Source of the DNA: Paradevosia sp036499825
GTDB lineage: Bacteria > Pseudomonadota > Alphaproteobacteria > Rhizobiales > Devosiaceae
DNA: 64,000 nucleotides
Reading direction: 5' to 3'
NCBI GenBank assembly: GCA_036499825.1
Contig: DASYCZ010000032.1
Location: 62,001 to 126,000 of the forward strand
This document shows positions 18,526-27,135 of this stretch, piece by piece. Numbering within the stretch: position 1 is the first letter of the stretch; each line of letters opens with the position of its first letter. Under the pieces are notes generated by a model. It was not told where the DNA came from. It did not search any database and was given only the letters and a program-made list of their open reading frames with translations. The translations under genes were made by a program, and so were the position numbers.

Positions 18526-18686
18526 TTCGCCAAACCAATCTTTAAAACCCGGAATAACTGATTAGAAAACCGAATTGCGTGGGCTTTTGCAAGCGCTACG
18601 ATTTGCTGCACACGGACCGGGGCGACGAGTGGAGGCTCGGCGCCTGTTGCGCATCAGGCGCCGCGTCCGTGGCATAGGGAGGAAAC
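18526..18686. promoter_or_regulatory. Divergent promoter between AraC regulator and galactoside operon
   Basis: A 161-base region between two start codons that point away from each other. It must hold the promoters of both genes and, by analogy with melR/melA, the activator sites. The part near 18560-18590 is relatively AT-rich (aatcttta, ataactgattagaaaacc). I could not define a repeat with confidence. AGGGAGGAA precedes the binding-protein ATG. Confidence 0.4.
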
Positions 18687-20789
18687 ATGCGTAGACACCT
18701 GTTTGCCCTTGGCGGGGCAAGTCTGATGCTGGGCGTTTCGATGCTGGCGGCACAGGCGCAAGACCTGGCGGCTCCAACCACGCCGCCCGACCCGCCCAAG
18801 TTCGAGGCGCAAGGCACCCCGAACTTCGTCGGCGTCAAGGACATCTTTGAATTCAAGGCCTTGCCCGAATATCACGAGCCCGATTGGGTCACCAGGCAGT
18901 TCGTCGACACCGGCAAATTGCCCCCGGTCAAGGACCGTTTGCCCAAGGAGCCGCTGGTCTATAAGGCCGCCAACATGCCCGACGGCATCGGCATTTATGG
19001 CGACGTCATGCGCCACGTCATCGGCGGGCGTCCTGAGGGCTGGAACTATTCGGCCGGCCAGTCGCAGGGCTTTGGTGGCATCGATATCGGCCTGTCCGAA
19101 TGCCTCACCCGCACCGGTCCGCTCTTCGAGGTGAAGCCCGAAGAACTCGAACCACTGCCCAATCTTGCCAAGAGCTGGGAATGGTCGACCGACGGGCACA
19201 AATTGACCATGCACCTCATCGAGGGCGCCAAATGGTCCGACGGCGTGCCCTTCACCTCGGAAGACGTGATGTTCTTCTGGGACGACAATGTCGTTGATCC
19301 CAACGTCTCCCCGCTCAACGGCGCGACGCCCGAAACCTTCGGCGAGGGCACCACCCTCAAGGCCATCGACGACTACACGGTCGAATGGACCTTCAAGGAT
19401 GCCTTCCCCAAGCAATATCTCTACGCCATGGCCTATGGCACGTTCTGCCCGGGCCCGGCGCATGTGCTGAAGGCCCAGCATCCCAAGTACAACAAGGCCA
19501 ATACCTACGATCAGTACAAGAACGCCTTCCCGCCCGAATACCTCAACATGCCCGTCATGGGCGCCTGGGTGCCGGTCGAATACCGCGCCGACGACATCGT
19601 CGTCATGCGCCGCAATCCGTACTACTGGAAGGTCGACGAGAACGGCAACCAGCTGCCCTATCTCGATGAACTCGAATATCGCCTGTCGACCTGGGCCGAT
19701 CGTGACGTCCAGGCGGTTGCCGGCACGGGCGATTTCTCCAATCTCGAACAGGCCGAAAGCTTCGTCGAGGCCCTGAAGCGCGCTGCCGATCCATCGGCGC
19801 CCGCCCGTCTCGCCTTCGGCGCCCGCACCATCGGCTATTCGCTCTATCCCAATCTCTCTGGCAATGGCTGGGGCGAGCCGGATGCGCGTGCGCAGGCCAT
19901 CCGCGAGCTCAACCGCAATCTCGATTTTCGCAAGGCCATCACCTATGCCATCGATCGCCAGCATCTGGGCGACTCGCTGGTGAAGGGGCCGTTCACAGCC
20001 ATCTATCCGGGTGGCCTTTATGCGGGCACCGCCTATTACGACAAGGCTTCCACCGTCTACTATCCGTACTCGCTGGAATCCGCCAAGGCCGAACTCGCAA
20101 AGCTCGGTCTCAAGGACACCGATGGCAATGGCGTCGTGAACTTCCCTGCCGACACTCCCGGCGTCGGCGGCCAGGATGTCGAAGTCACGCTTTTGGCCAA
20201 CACCGACTACCAGACCGACAAGAGCCTCGCCGAAGGCGTCATCGCCGCCATGGAGCCCCTGGGCATCCGCGTCATCGCCAACTACCAGGCGGGCACGCAG
20301 CGTGACGATGCCCAGCAGGCCGGCAAGTTCGACTGGATGGTGCTGCGTAACAACCAGGAACTGGTCTCGGTCGTGCAGGGCACCAGTACGCTTGCCCCGA
20401 CCGGCCCGCAGACCGCCTGGTCCCATCGCGCCGGCAAGGACAACCAGCTCGACCTGCTGCCCTGGGAACAGCAGATGGTCGATGTGGTCAACAAGTTCAG
20501 CGCCTCCAACGACGCCAATGAACGCACCGAGCTGATGAAGCAATACCAGAAGCTCTATACCGAAAACCTGGCGGCGATCGGCCTGACGCAGTATCCGGGC
20601 GCGCTCATCGTCAACAAGCGCTTCGCCAACATCCCGGCCGGCACGCCCATCAATATGTTCAACTGGGCCGAGGACAGCATCATCCGCGAGCGCGTCTTCG
20701 TGCCTCAGGACAAGCAGTCCAGCTTCGAGCTGCATCCCAAGACCCTTCCGGGCAAGCCCGGCATCGGTAACGGCCCGATCTCCGACTAG
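18687..20789 (+). CDS. ABC transporter substrate-binding protein, AgpA-like
   Basis: A 700-residue secreted protein: signal peptide in residues 1-24 (cleavage at AQAQD), then an extended SBP_bac_5 fold with the block LAKSWEWSTDGHKLTMHLIEGAKWSDG and RKAITYAIDRQHLGDSLVKGP. It is longer than usual peptide-binding proteins (about 500-550), as is AgpA of Sinorhizobium, which belongs to the peptide-binding family but binds alpha-galactosides. The partner genes (two permeases, a double ATPase, a GH4 alpha-galactosidase) repeat the agp gene set. I therefore read it as a galactoside rather than a peptide receptor, with a peptide role as the alternative. Confidence 0.85.
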   Translation: MRRHLFALGGASLMLGVSMLAAQAQDLAAPTTPPDPPKFEAQGTPNFVGVKDIFEFKALPEYHEPDWVTRQFVDTGKLPPVKDRLPKEPLVYKAANMPDGIGIYGDVMRHVIGGRPEGWNYSAGQSQGFGGIDIGLSECLTRTGPLFEVKPEELEPLPNLAKSWEWSTDGHKLTMHLIEGAKWSDGVPFTSEDVMFFWDDNVVDPNVSPLNGATPETFGEGTTLKAIDDYTVEWTFKDAFPKQYLYAMAYGTFCPGPAHVLKAQHPKYNKANTYDQYKNAFPPEYLNMPVMGAWVPVEYRADDIVVMRRNPYYWKVDENGNQLPYLDELEYRLSTWADRDVQAVAGTGDFSNLEQAESFVEALKRAADPSAPARLAFGARTIGYSLYPNLSGNGWGEPDARAQAIRELNRNLDFRKAITYAIDRQHLGDSLVKGPFTAIYPGGLYAGTAYYDKASTVYYPYSLESAKAELAKLGLKDTDGNGVVNFPADTPGVGGQDVEVTLLANTDYQTDKSLAEGVIAAMEPLGIRVIANYQAGTQRDDAQQAGKFDWMVLRNNQELVSVVQGTSTLAPTGPQTAWSHRAGKDNQLDLLPWEQQMVDVVNKFSASNDANERTELMKQYQKLYTENLAAIGLTQYPGALIVNKRFANIPAGTPINMFNWAEDSIIRERVFVPQDKQSSFELHPKTLPGKPGIGNGPISD

Positions 20790-20803
20790 TCATGCCCCAT
20801 GCG

Positions 20804-20829
20804 GGCGGAGGGCGGTTTCGCCCTCCGCC
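20804..20829 (+). other. Intra-operon RNA stem-loop
   Basis: Perfect 11-bp hairpin (GGCGGAGGGCG at 20804-20814, 4-base loop, CGCCCTCCGCC at 20819-20829) between the binding protein stop and the first permease start. No U-run follows. Such hairpins commonly protect the 3' end of the binding-protein mRNA or attenuate readthrough, giving more receptor than permease. Confidence 0.7.
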
Positions 20830-20860
20830 TGAGCGCCGATAGAACCGGGGAGAACTGCTC

Positions 20861-21874
20861 TTGTTGCGTTTCCTGATAACCAGAATCCTGTCGGCCCTGC
20901 CGATCCTGCTGGTGCTGAGCATCGTCACCTTCGCCATCATCCAGGCGCCCCCCGGCGACTACGGCGATTACATCCGCTCCATGCTGATCAACCAGGGTGG
21001 CGCCACGCCCGAGCAGGCCGAGATTCAGGCGGAAGCCTATCGCGTCGCCAATGGCCTCAACGACCCGCTGGTCATCCAGTACCTGCATTGGATTCAAGGC
21101 ATCGTGACGCGGTTCGATTTCGGGCATTCGCTGTTTTACAACAAGCCCGTGGGTGAAGTTGTCGCCGAACGCCTGCCACGTACGCTGCTGCTGGCGTTGA
21201 CCTGCCACATCCTGGCCTCGGTCATTGGCATCACCTTGGGCATTGTGGCCGCCACCCGCCAATATACTTGGATCGATACGCTTTTCGGCTTCATTTCCTT
21301 TCTGGGCATGACCATTCCGCGCTTCCTGCTGGCCATTATCATTCTGTATGTGCTGGTCTTTCGCCTCGGCGTGCAGGAAATCGGCAGCTTCAACTCGGCG
21401 CGTTTCGGCGGCCAGCCCTTCTCCTGGGCCAAGTTCGTCGACATGGTGCAGCACATCTGGCCGGTGGTGTTCATCGCCACCTTTGGCGGGCTTGCCTACA
21501 ATATGCGCGTCATGCGGGCGAACCTGCTCGATGTCCTCAATTCCCAATATGTGGAAACCGCCCGCGCCAAGGGGCTTTCCGAAGGCGCCGTGATCATGCG
21601 CCATGCCGTGCCCAACGCCCTTCACCCGCTCATCGCCTATCAGGGCGTCGTACTGCCCTATATGCTCACCGGCGAGGTCGAGGTCGCCATCGTCTTCGGG
21701 CTCGCAACCGTCGGTCCGGCCATCGTCGGCTCCATGGCGGTCGGCGATGTCTATGTCACTGCCACCTTCATGCTGGTGCTTGCCGCCACCCTCATCGTCG
21801 GCAACATCATTGCCGACCTGCTGCTGGTGGCGCTGGATCCGCGCATCCGCCTCGGCGGAGGAGGCCGCGAATGA
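20861..21874 (+). CDS. ABC transporter permease, AgpB-like (DppB family)
   Basis: A 337-residue inner membrane permease: first helix after MLRFLITRILSALPILLVLS, then the family loop and EAA motif AKGLSEGAVIMRHAVPNALHP. About six helices are predicted. It starts with TTG at 20861, with GGGGAG about nine bases upstream and no better ATG. It pairs with the next permease, whose ATG overlaps its stop (ATGA). In this operon it should carry the galactoside delivered by the AgpA-like receptor. Confidence 0.9.
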   Translation: MLRFLITRILSALPILLVLSIVTFAIIQAPPGDYGDYIRSMLINQGGATPEQAEIQAEAYRVANGLNDPLVIQYLHWIQGIVTRFDFGHSLFYNKPVGEVVAERLPRTLLLALTCHILASVIGITLGIVAATRQYTWIDTLFGFISFLGMTIPRFLLAIIILYVLVFRLGVQEIGSFNSARFGGQPFSWAKFVDMVQHIWPVVFIATFGGLAYNMRVMRANLLDVLNSQYVETARAKGLSEGAVIMRHAVPNALHPLIAYQGVVLPYMLTGEVEVAIVFGLATVGPAIVGSMAVGDVYVTATFMLVLAATLIVGNIIADLLLVALDPRIRLGGGGRE

Positions 21875-23061
21875 CCGATCTCCATACGCGGTCCTCGATC
21901 CCGCTGCCGCCCGACGCCGAAGGCCCGATGCCGACCCCGGCCGAGGAGCCAGTCTCCCGCGAACCGGTGATTTCCGCCCGCTTCGCTCAGGGCAATGAGG
22001 GCTATTTCGTCCTGGTGTGGCGCCGCTTCCGCCGCTCCATCATGGGCATGATCGGCCTGGTGCTGGTGGTGATGATGCTGTTTGTCGCCGTGTTCGCCGA
22101 TTTCTTCGCTCCCATGGATCCCAAGGCGCCCAATGTCAGCTTCACGCCGCCCGACCAGCTCACCCTGCAGGGGCCCGACGGCAATTTCGGGCTGACGCCC
22201 TATATCTACCCGATCGTCGAAACCGGCGAATTCGACCCCGTAACCTACCAGCCGCTTACCGGCCCCGATCTCAAGAACCCCACCCCGCTCGGCTTCTTCG
22301 TCCATGGCTACAGCTACAACACCCTGTGGTTCATCCCCTCGGATCTGCATTTCTTCGGCTCGACCAATGGCGAGACTTTCCACCTGCTCGGCACCGACAA
22401 GTTCGGCCGCGACATCCTTTCGCGGGGCATCGTCGGCTCCCGCATCTCGCTCACCATCGCGCTGATCGTCGTGCTGATCACCACGACGGTCGGCACGCTC
22501 GTCGGCATCACCTCGGGCTATCTCGGCGGCCGCGTCGATAGCTGGGTGCAGCGCTTCGTCGAATTCGTCCTCGCCTTTCCGCAACTGCCGCTCTACCTGG
22601 CGCTGACGACGCTTATCCCCGTAACGGCCCCGTCCAACATTTTCCTCGCCTTCGTCATCGGTGTCATGGCGGTGCTGGGCTGGGCCCAGCTCAGCCGTGA
22701 AGTCCGCGGCAAGACGCTGGCGCTGGCGCGTATCGAATATGTTCGCGCCGCCATCGCGGTCGGCTCCAGCGACTTCCGCATCATCACGCGCCACATCCTG
22801 CCCAATGTCCTCAGCCACATCATCGTCGCCGTAACCCTCGCCATCCCCTCGGTGGTGCTGCTGGAATCCTTCCTCGGCTTTCTTGGCTTCGCCGTGAAGC
22901 CGCCGCTGATTTCCTGGGGCCTGATGCTGCAGGATACCGGCACTTTCTCCGTCATCGGCTCCTATCCCTGGATATTGAGCCCGGTGGTTTTCGTCCTCGT
23001 CACCGTCTTTGCCTTCAATGCCCTCGGCGACGGCCTGCGCGACGCCATCGACCCCTATTGA
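21871..23061 (+). CDS. ABC transporter permease, AgpC-like (DppC family)
   Basis: A 396-residue permease. A 50-residue cytoplasmic lead rich in Pro and Glu precedes the first helix (MIGLVLVVMMLFVAVFADFF). A periplasmic insert of about 100 residues follows before the hallmark LLGTDKFGRDILSRGIVGSR. The EAA loop is AVGSSDFRIITRHILPN. The large insert is typical of the long AgpC/YejE-like group and not of short DppC proteins (about 280). The start is set by a 4-base overlap with the preceding stop, although the same frame is open much further upstream. Confidence 0.9.
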   Translation: MTDLHTRSSIPLPPDAEGPMPTPAEEPVSREPVISARFAQGNEGYFVLVWRRFRRSIMGMIGLVLVVMMLFVAVFADFFAPMDPKAPNVSFTPPDQLTLQGPDGNFGLTPYIYPIVETGEFDPVTYQPLTGPDLKNPTPLGFFVHGYSYNTLWFIPSDLHFFGSTNGETFHLLGTDKFGRDILSRGIVGSRISLTIALIVVLITTTVGTLVGITSGYLGGRVDSWVQRFVEFVLAFPQLPLYLALTTLIPVTAPSNIFLAFVIGVMAVLGWAQLSREVRGKTLALARIEYVRAAIAVGSSDFRIITRHILPNVLSHIIVAVTLAIPSVVLLESFLGFLGFAVKPPLISWGLMLQDTGTFSVIGSYPWILSPVVFVLVTVFAFNALGDGLRDAIDPY

Positions 23062-23075
23062 GCAAGGATCGGACC

Positions 23076-24734
23076 ATGCCTACAGCCTTCGCTCCCGACG
23101 AACGCCATGATCTCGGCGCCCATGGCCGCGACCTTATCCTCGACGCCCGCAATATCGCCGTCGACTTCAAGGTCGAAGGCGGCATCGTGGAGGCCGTGCG
23201 TGACGTGTCTTTCCAGTTGCACAAGGGCGAGACCATCGCGCTGGTCGGCGAATCCGGCTCCGGCAAGTCCGTCACGGCCCGAACGCTCATGCGGCTCCTC
23301 ACCAAGCGCGCCAAGATCGGCCCCAATGCCCGCATCACCCTGGATGGTAAGAATGTGCTGGGCTTCAGCGAAAAGCAGATGCGGGCCCTGCGCGGCAACA
23401 AGCTGGCGATGATCTTTCAGGAGCCGATGTCGTCGCTCAACCCGGTCTACACCATTGGCCAGCAGATCTGCGAAGTCCTGCACCTGCATAACAAGATCAG
23501 CAGCAACGAAGCGACGAGCCGCGCCAAGGCCCTTCTGGAAGAAGTGCAGATCCCCGAGCCGGGCGCGCGCCTGCGGCAGTATCCGCACCAGCTTTCCGGC
23601 GGCCAGCGCCAGCGCGTCATGATCGCCATGGCACTGGCCAACCGCCCGGATATCCTGATCGCCGATGAACCCACGACCGCGCTCGACGTCACCGTGCAGG
23701 CCCAGATCCTCAATCTCATCAAGGATCTCAAGGCCAAATACGGCATGGCGGTGATCCTCATCACCCATGATCTCACCATCGTCCGGCAGTTCTCGGATTA
23801 CGTCTATGTCATGCAGAATGGCGTGGTGCAGGAGCACAACCGCACCGAGGAAGTGTTCCGCAATCCGCAGCACGCCTATACGCGGCATCTTCTCGCCTCC
23901 GAGCCCAGGGGCGAGGCCAATCCGCTGGTCGGCGCCCAGGATACCGTGCTCGAGGGCCGCAATGTCGACGTGACGTTCACGTTGAAGCGCGGCGGCATGT
24001 TCAAGCCCGATTTCTTCGAGCTGAAGGCCGTGGACAATCTCAGCATTATCCTCAGGCGTCATGAAACGCTGGGCCTCGTGGGCGAGTCCGGCTCCGGCAA
24101 GACCACTTTCGGGCAAGCCCTGATCCGCCTCATCGGCAACCAGGGCGGCGAAATTTTCTTCGACGGCGAGCCCGTTCACGGCAAGGACCGCCAGGCTATG
24201 CGGCCTTTGCGCAGCCGCATGCAGATCGTCTTCCAGGATCCATTCGCCTCGCTCAATCCGCGCATGTCGATCCGCCAGATCATCGAGGAGGGATTGGTAG
24301 TCAACGGTATCGGCGCCAATTCCCGCGACCGCGTGGATCGCGTCCGGCAGGCCCTGCGGGATTCCGGCATGCCCGACACCATTCTCAACCGCTTCCCGCA
24401 TGAATTTTCGGGCGGCCAGCGCCAGCGCATCGCCATTGCCCGCGCCATTGCGCTGGAGCCGGAATTCATCCTCCTGGACGAGCCGACTTCGGCGCTCGAT
24501 CTTTCGGTGCAGGCCCAGATCATCGACCTGCTGCGCAAGCTGCAGAACGAAAAGGGCCTGAGTTACCTGTTCATCTCACATGACCTGAAGGTCGTGCGGG
24601 CCCTTTGTCACCGGGTGATGGTGATGCAGTTCGGCAAGGTGGTCGAGGAAGGCCCCGTCGCCGAGGTGCTCAACAATCCCCAGACCGACTATACCAGGCG
24701 CCTGGTGCGCGCTGCGTTCGAAATCGCCGCATGA
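23076..24734 (+). CDS. ABC transporter double ATPase, AgpD-like
   Basis: A 552-residue fusion of two peptide-type ABC ATPases. Half 1 has GESGSGKS and LSGGQRQRVMIAMALAN with IADEPTTALD. Half 2 has GESGSGKTTFG, FQDPFASLNPRMS, FSGGQRQRIAIARAIAL and LLDEPTSALDLS. All Walker, signature and H-loop residues look intact in both halves. It supplies energy for the AgpBC-like permeases. Both an overlapping TTG at 23058 and an ATG at 23076 are in frame. The ATG has AAGGA at a good distance and is preferred. Confidence 0.92.
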   Translation: MPTAFAPDERHDLGAHGRDLILDARNIAVDFKVEGGIVEAVRDVSFQLHKGETIALVGESGSGKSVTARTLMRLLTKRAKIGPNARITLDGKNVLGFSEKQMRALRGNKLAMIFQEPMSSLNPVYTIGQQICEVLHLHNKISSNEATSRAKALLEEVQIPEPGARLRQYPHQLSGGQRQRVMIAMALANRPDILIADEPTTALDVTVQAQILNLIKDLKAKYGMAVILITHDLTIVRQFSDYVYVMQNGVVQEHNRTEEVFRNPQHAYTRHLLASEPRGEANPLVGAQDTVLEGRNVDVTFTLKRGGMFKPDFFELKAVDNLSIILRRHETLGLVGESGSGKTTFGQALIRLIGNQGGEIFFDGEPVHGKDRQAMRPLRSRMQIVFQDPFASLNPRMSIRQIIEEGLVVNGIGANSRDRVDRVRQALRDSGMPDTILNRFPHEFSGGQRQRIAIARAIALEPEFILLDEPTSALDLSVQAQIIDLLRKLQNEKGLSYLFISHDLKVVRALCHRVMVMQFGKVVEEGPVAEVLNNPQTDYTRRLVRAAFEIAA

Positions 24735-24765
24735 CTGGCGGCACCCATCTCGTGGAGAAAATTTG

Positions 24766-26133
24766 ATGGCTCATCCAAAGATCACCTTCATCGGCGCCGG
24801 CTCGTCGGTGTTCATGAAGAATATCGTCGGCGACGTACTGCAGCGGCCGGCGCTCGCCGGCGCCCGCGTCGCCCTGATGGACATCAACCCGACGCGCCTG
24901 GAGGAGAGCGCCATCATTGCGGGCAAGCTCATCCAGACGCTGGGCGTTGCGGCGACCGTCGAGACCTATACCAATCAGCGTGAAGCCCTCGATGGCGCCA
25001 ATTTCGTTGTCGTCTGCTTCCAGATCGGCGGATACGAACCGGCGACGGTCACCGATTTCGAGGTGCCCAAGAAATACAATCTGCGCCAGACCATCGCCGA
25101 TACGCTGGGCGTCGGCGGCATCATGCGCGGCCTGCGCACGGTGCCGCATCTGTGGTCGATCTGCGAAGACATGCTGCAGGTCTGCCCCGAAGCGGTCATG
25201 CTGCAATACGTCAACCCCATGGCCATCAACACCTGGGCCATTGCGGAGAAATACCCCACCATCAGGCAGATCGGCCTCTGCCACTCCGTCCAGGGCACGG
25301 CGATGGAGTTGGCCAGGGATCTCGATATTCCCTATGACGAGATCCGCTACCGCTCGGCCGGCATCAACCATATGGCGTTCTACCTCAAGTTCGAGCATCG
25401 CCAGCCCGATGGCAGCTATCGCGATCTCTACCCCGATCTCGTCCGTGCCTATAGGGAGGGCAGGGCGCCCAAGCCCGGCTGGAATGCGCGCTGCCCCAAC
25501 AAGGTGCGCTATGAGATGCTGACCCGGCTCGGCTATTTCGTCACCGAGAGTTCCGAGCACTTCGCCGAATATACGCCCTACTTCATCAAGGAGGGCCGCG
25601 AGGACCTGATCGAAAAGTTCGGCATTCCGCTCGACGAATATCCCAAGCGCTGCATCGAGCAGATCGCGCGTTGGAAGACGACTTCGGAGGAATACCGCAA
25701 GGCCAACACCATCGAGGTCAAGCAGAGCAAGGAATACGCCTCCGCCATCATGAACTCGGTATGGACCGGCGAGCCGTCGGTGATCTACGGCAATGTCCGC
25801 AACAATGGCTGCATCACCTCGCTCCCCGAGCGGGCGGCGGTCGAAGTGCCCTGCCTCGTCGATGCCTCCGGCATCCAGCCGACCCATATCGGCGACCTGC
25901 CGCCGCAGCTGACGGCGCTCATCCGCACCAATATCAACGTGCAGGAACTGACGGTCGCAGCGCTCATGACCGAGAACAAGCAGCACATCTACCATGCCGC
26001 CATGATGGATCCGCACACGGCCGCTGAACTCGATCTCGAGCAGATATGGAACCTCGTCGACGACCTCCTCGCCGCTCATGGCGATTGGCTCCCCGCCTGG
26101 GCGCGGCAGGCAAAGAAGCAGCGGGTGGCGTAG
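24766..26133 (+). CDS. melA: Alpha-galactosidase, glycoside hydrolase family 4
   Basis: A 455-residue GH4 enzyme. The NAD-binding Rossmann motif is ITFIGAGSSVF (residues 5-15). The metal and catalytic region is the CHSVQGT motif, where CHSV marks the alpha-galactosidase (MelA) branch as against CHGH of alpha-glucosidases. INHMAFYLKF follows. GH4 enzymes use NAD+ and Mn2+ and cleave by an oxidation-elimination route in the cytoplasm. As the last gene of the Agp-like operon it would release galactose from imported melibiose or raffinose. GGAG lies nine bases before the ATG at 24766. An in-frame TTG three bases earlier is unlikely to be used. Confidence 0.92.
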   Translation: MAHPKITFIGAGSSVFMKNIVGDVLQRPALAGARVALMDINPTRLEESAIIAGKLIQTLGVAATVETYTNQREALDGANFVVVCFQIGGYEPATVTDFEVPKKYNLRQTIADTLGVGGIMRGLRTVPHLWSICEDMLQVCPEAVMLQYVNPMAINTWAIAEKYPTIRQIGLCHSVQGTAMELARDLDIPYDEIRYRSAGINHMAFYLKFEHRQPDGSYRDLYPDLVRAYREGRAPKPGWNARCPNKVRYEMLTRLGYFVTESSEHFAEYTPYFIKEGREDLIEKFGIPLDEYPKRCIEQIARWKTTSEEYRKANTIEVKQSKEYASAIMNSVWTGEPSVIYGNVRNNGCITSLPERAAVEVPCLVDASGIQPTHIGDLPPQLTALIRTNINVQELTVAALMTENKQHIYHAAMMDPHTAAELDLEQIWNLVDDLLAAHGDWLPAWARQAKKQRVA

Positions 26134-26174
26134 GCGGCTCGACACCGGCTGAGAGCATGTCCCCGGAAGGGTGA

Positions 26175-26196
26175 GGCGGCCCTTATCGGGGCCGTC
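26175..26196 (+). terminator. Stem-loop after the galactoside operon
   Basis: GGCGGCCC (26175-26182) and GGGGCCGTC (26188-26196) pair around a 5-base loop, 42 bases beyond the melA stop. The following bases (tcctacc) are only weakly T-rich, so termination is likely but not certain. Confidence 0.5.
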
Positions 26197-26283
26197 TCCT
26201 ACCAGCAGGCCTGCAAAAACTGTGAGTGCTGAAGCCTTCGCCACCCCCTCGAAACATTGCCGCTGTTCTGCTCTAATGGCGCA

Positions 26284-27135
26284 ATGATGAATCAGTCCCC
26301 CGCCGAGACAGCGCTCAGCCGAGCCATGATCCGCTGGTCGCTGACCAAGTCGACGCCGGTCGCCGAATCCGAACGCAGCTGGATTTTCCGCGTCGAGCAG
26401 AACGGCCGGAACTTCGCCGCCCTGAAGATCCTGAAGCCGCTCGCTTTCGAAGAGGAAGGCCGCGGGGCCCGCCTGATGCGCTGGTATGGGGGCGAGGCTG
26501 CGGCCACGATTTTCGATATCCATGGCGATACCATCTTCATGGAATGGGTCGATGGCGGCACGCTCGGCGATGCGGCCCGCTCGGGACACGACGAAGAGGC
26601 GACCATCGCGCTCGCGACCGTCGTTGCAAACCTTCATCGTTCGCGTCCGGATGCGCCGGAAGACCTGATGCCGCTACGTGAGCGTTTCCAGGCCCTGTTC
26701 GACACCGATGTCCGGCAATGGCCGCATACGGCGCGCGATCTTTATGCCCGCTCCACCGGTGTCGCCTACACGCTGTTCGACAAGCCCGCCGCCAATATTC
26801 CGCTGCATGGCGACCTGCATCACGACAATATCCTGTCGTCCGACCGGGGCTGGCTCGCCATCGACCCCAAGGGCCTCATCGGCGATCCCGTCTATGAAGT
26901 CGCCAACGCTTTCCGCAATCCCTATCCGGCCTTGAAGCTTGCCGCCAATCCGCGCCGCATCAACGCTTTCGCCGACACCATCTCGGCGCGCCTCGGTTTC
27001 AACCGCAAGCGCATGCTGGGCTTCGCCGCCGCGCATTCGGCGCTGAGCGCCTGCTGGGAGCTGGAGGCTGGCAACCCCATCACCTGGGACCTCGCCATTC
27101 TTCCGCACCTGCTGGCGGCCTACGACGCAGCCTGA
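26284..27135 (+). CDS. APH(6)-family kinase (streptomycin/hydroxyurea phosphotransferase-like)
   Basis: A 283-residue kinase-fold protein. Brenner-type motif H175-G-D177-LHHD-N182 is followed by the second Asp in WLAIDPKGLIGDPVYEVANAF. That last stretch is the clear mark of the APH_6_hur family, which contains streptomycin 6-phosphotransferases and hydroxyurea kinases. Chromosomal members are common in soil bacteria and may have unknown native substrates, so resistance cannot be assumed. Starts at 26284 and 26287 are equivalent; no strong ribosome site is seen. The 3' end overlaps the convergent phosphotransferase gene by 16 bases. Confidence 0.85.
   Translation: MMNQSPAETALSRAMIRWSLTKSTPVAESERSWIFRVEQNGRNFAALKILKPLAFEEEGRGARLMRWYGGEAAATIFDIHGDTIFMEWVDGGTLGDAARSGHDEEATIALATVVANLHRSRPDAPEDLMPLRERFQALFDTDVRQWPHTARDLYARSTGVAYTLFDKPAANIPLHGDLHHDNILSSDRGWLAIDPKGLIGDPVYEVANAFRNPYPALKLAANPRRINAFADTISARLGFNRKRMLGFAAAHSALSACWELEAGNPITWDLAILPHLLAAYDAA

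Noticed and set aside
18654..20735. A 693-codon open frame on the minus strand
   Set aside because: Antisense to the AgpA-like receptor gene, which has a signal peptide, ribosome site and family motifs.
21268..21870. N-terminal extension of the AgpC-like permease
   Set aside because: It lies in another frame of the AgpB-like gene; the ATGA overlap at 21871 gives a normal start.
24670..26637. A 655-codon open frame on the minus strand
   Set aside because: Antisense to the GH4 gene and the start of the APH(6)-like gene; composition typical of a shadow frame.
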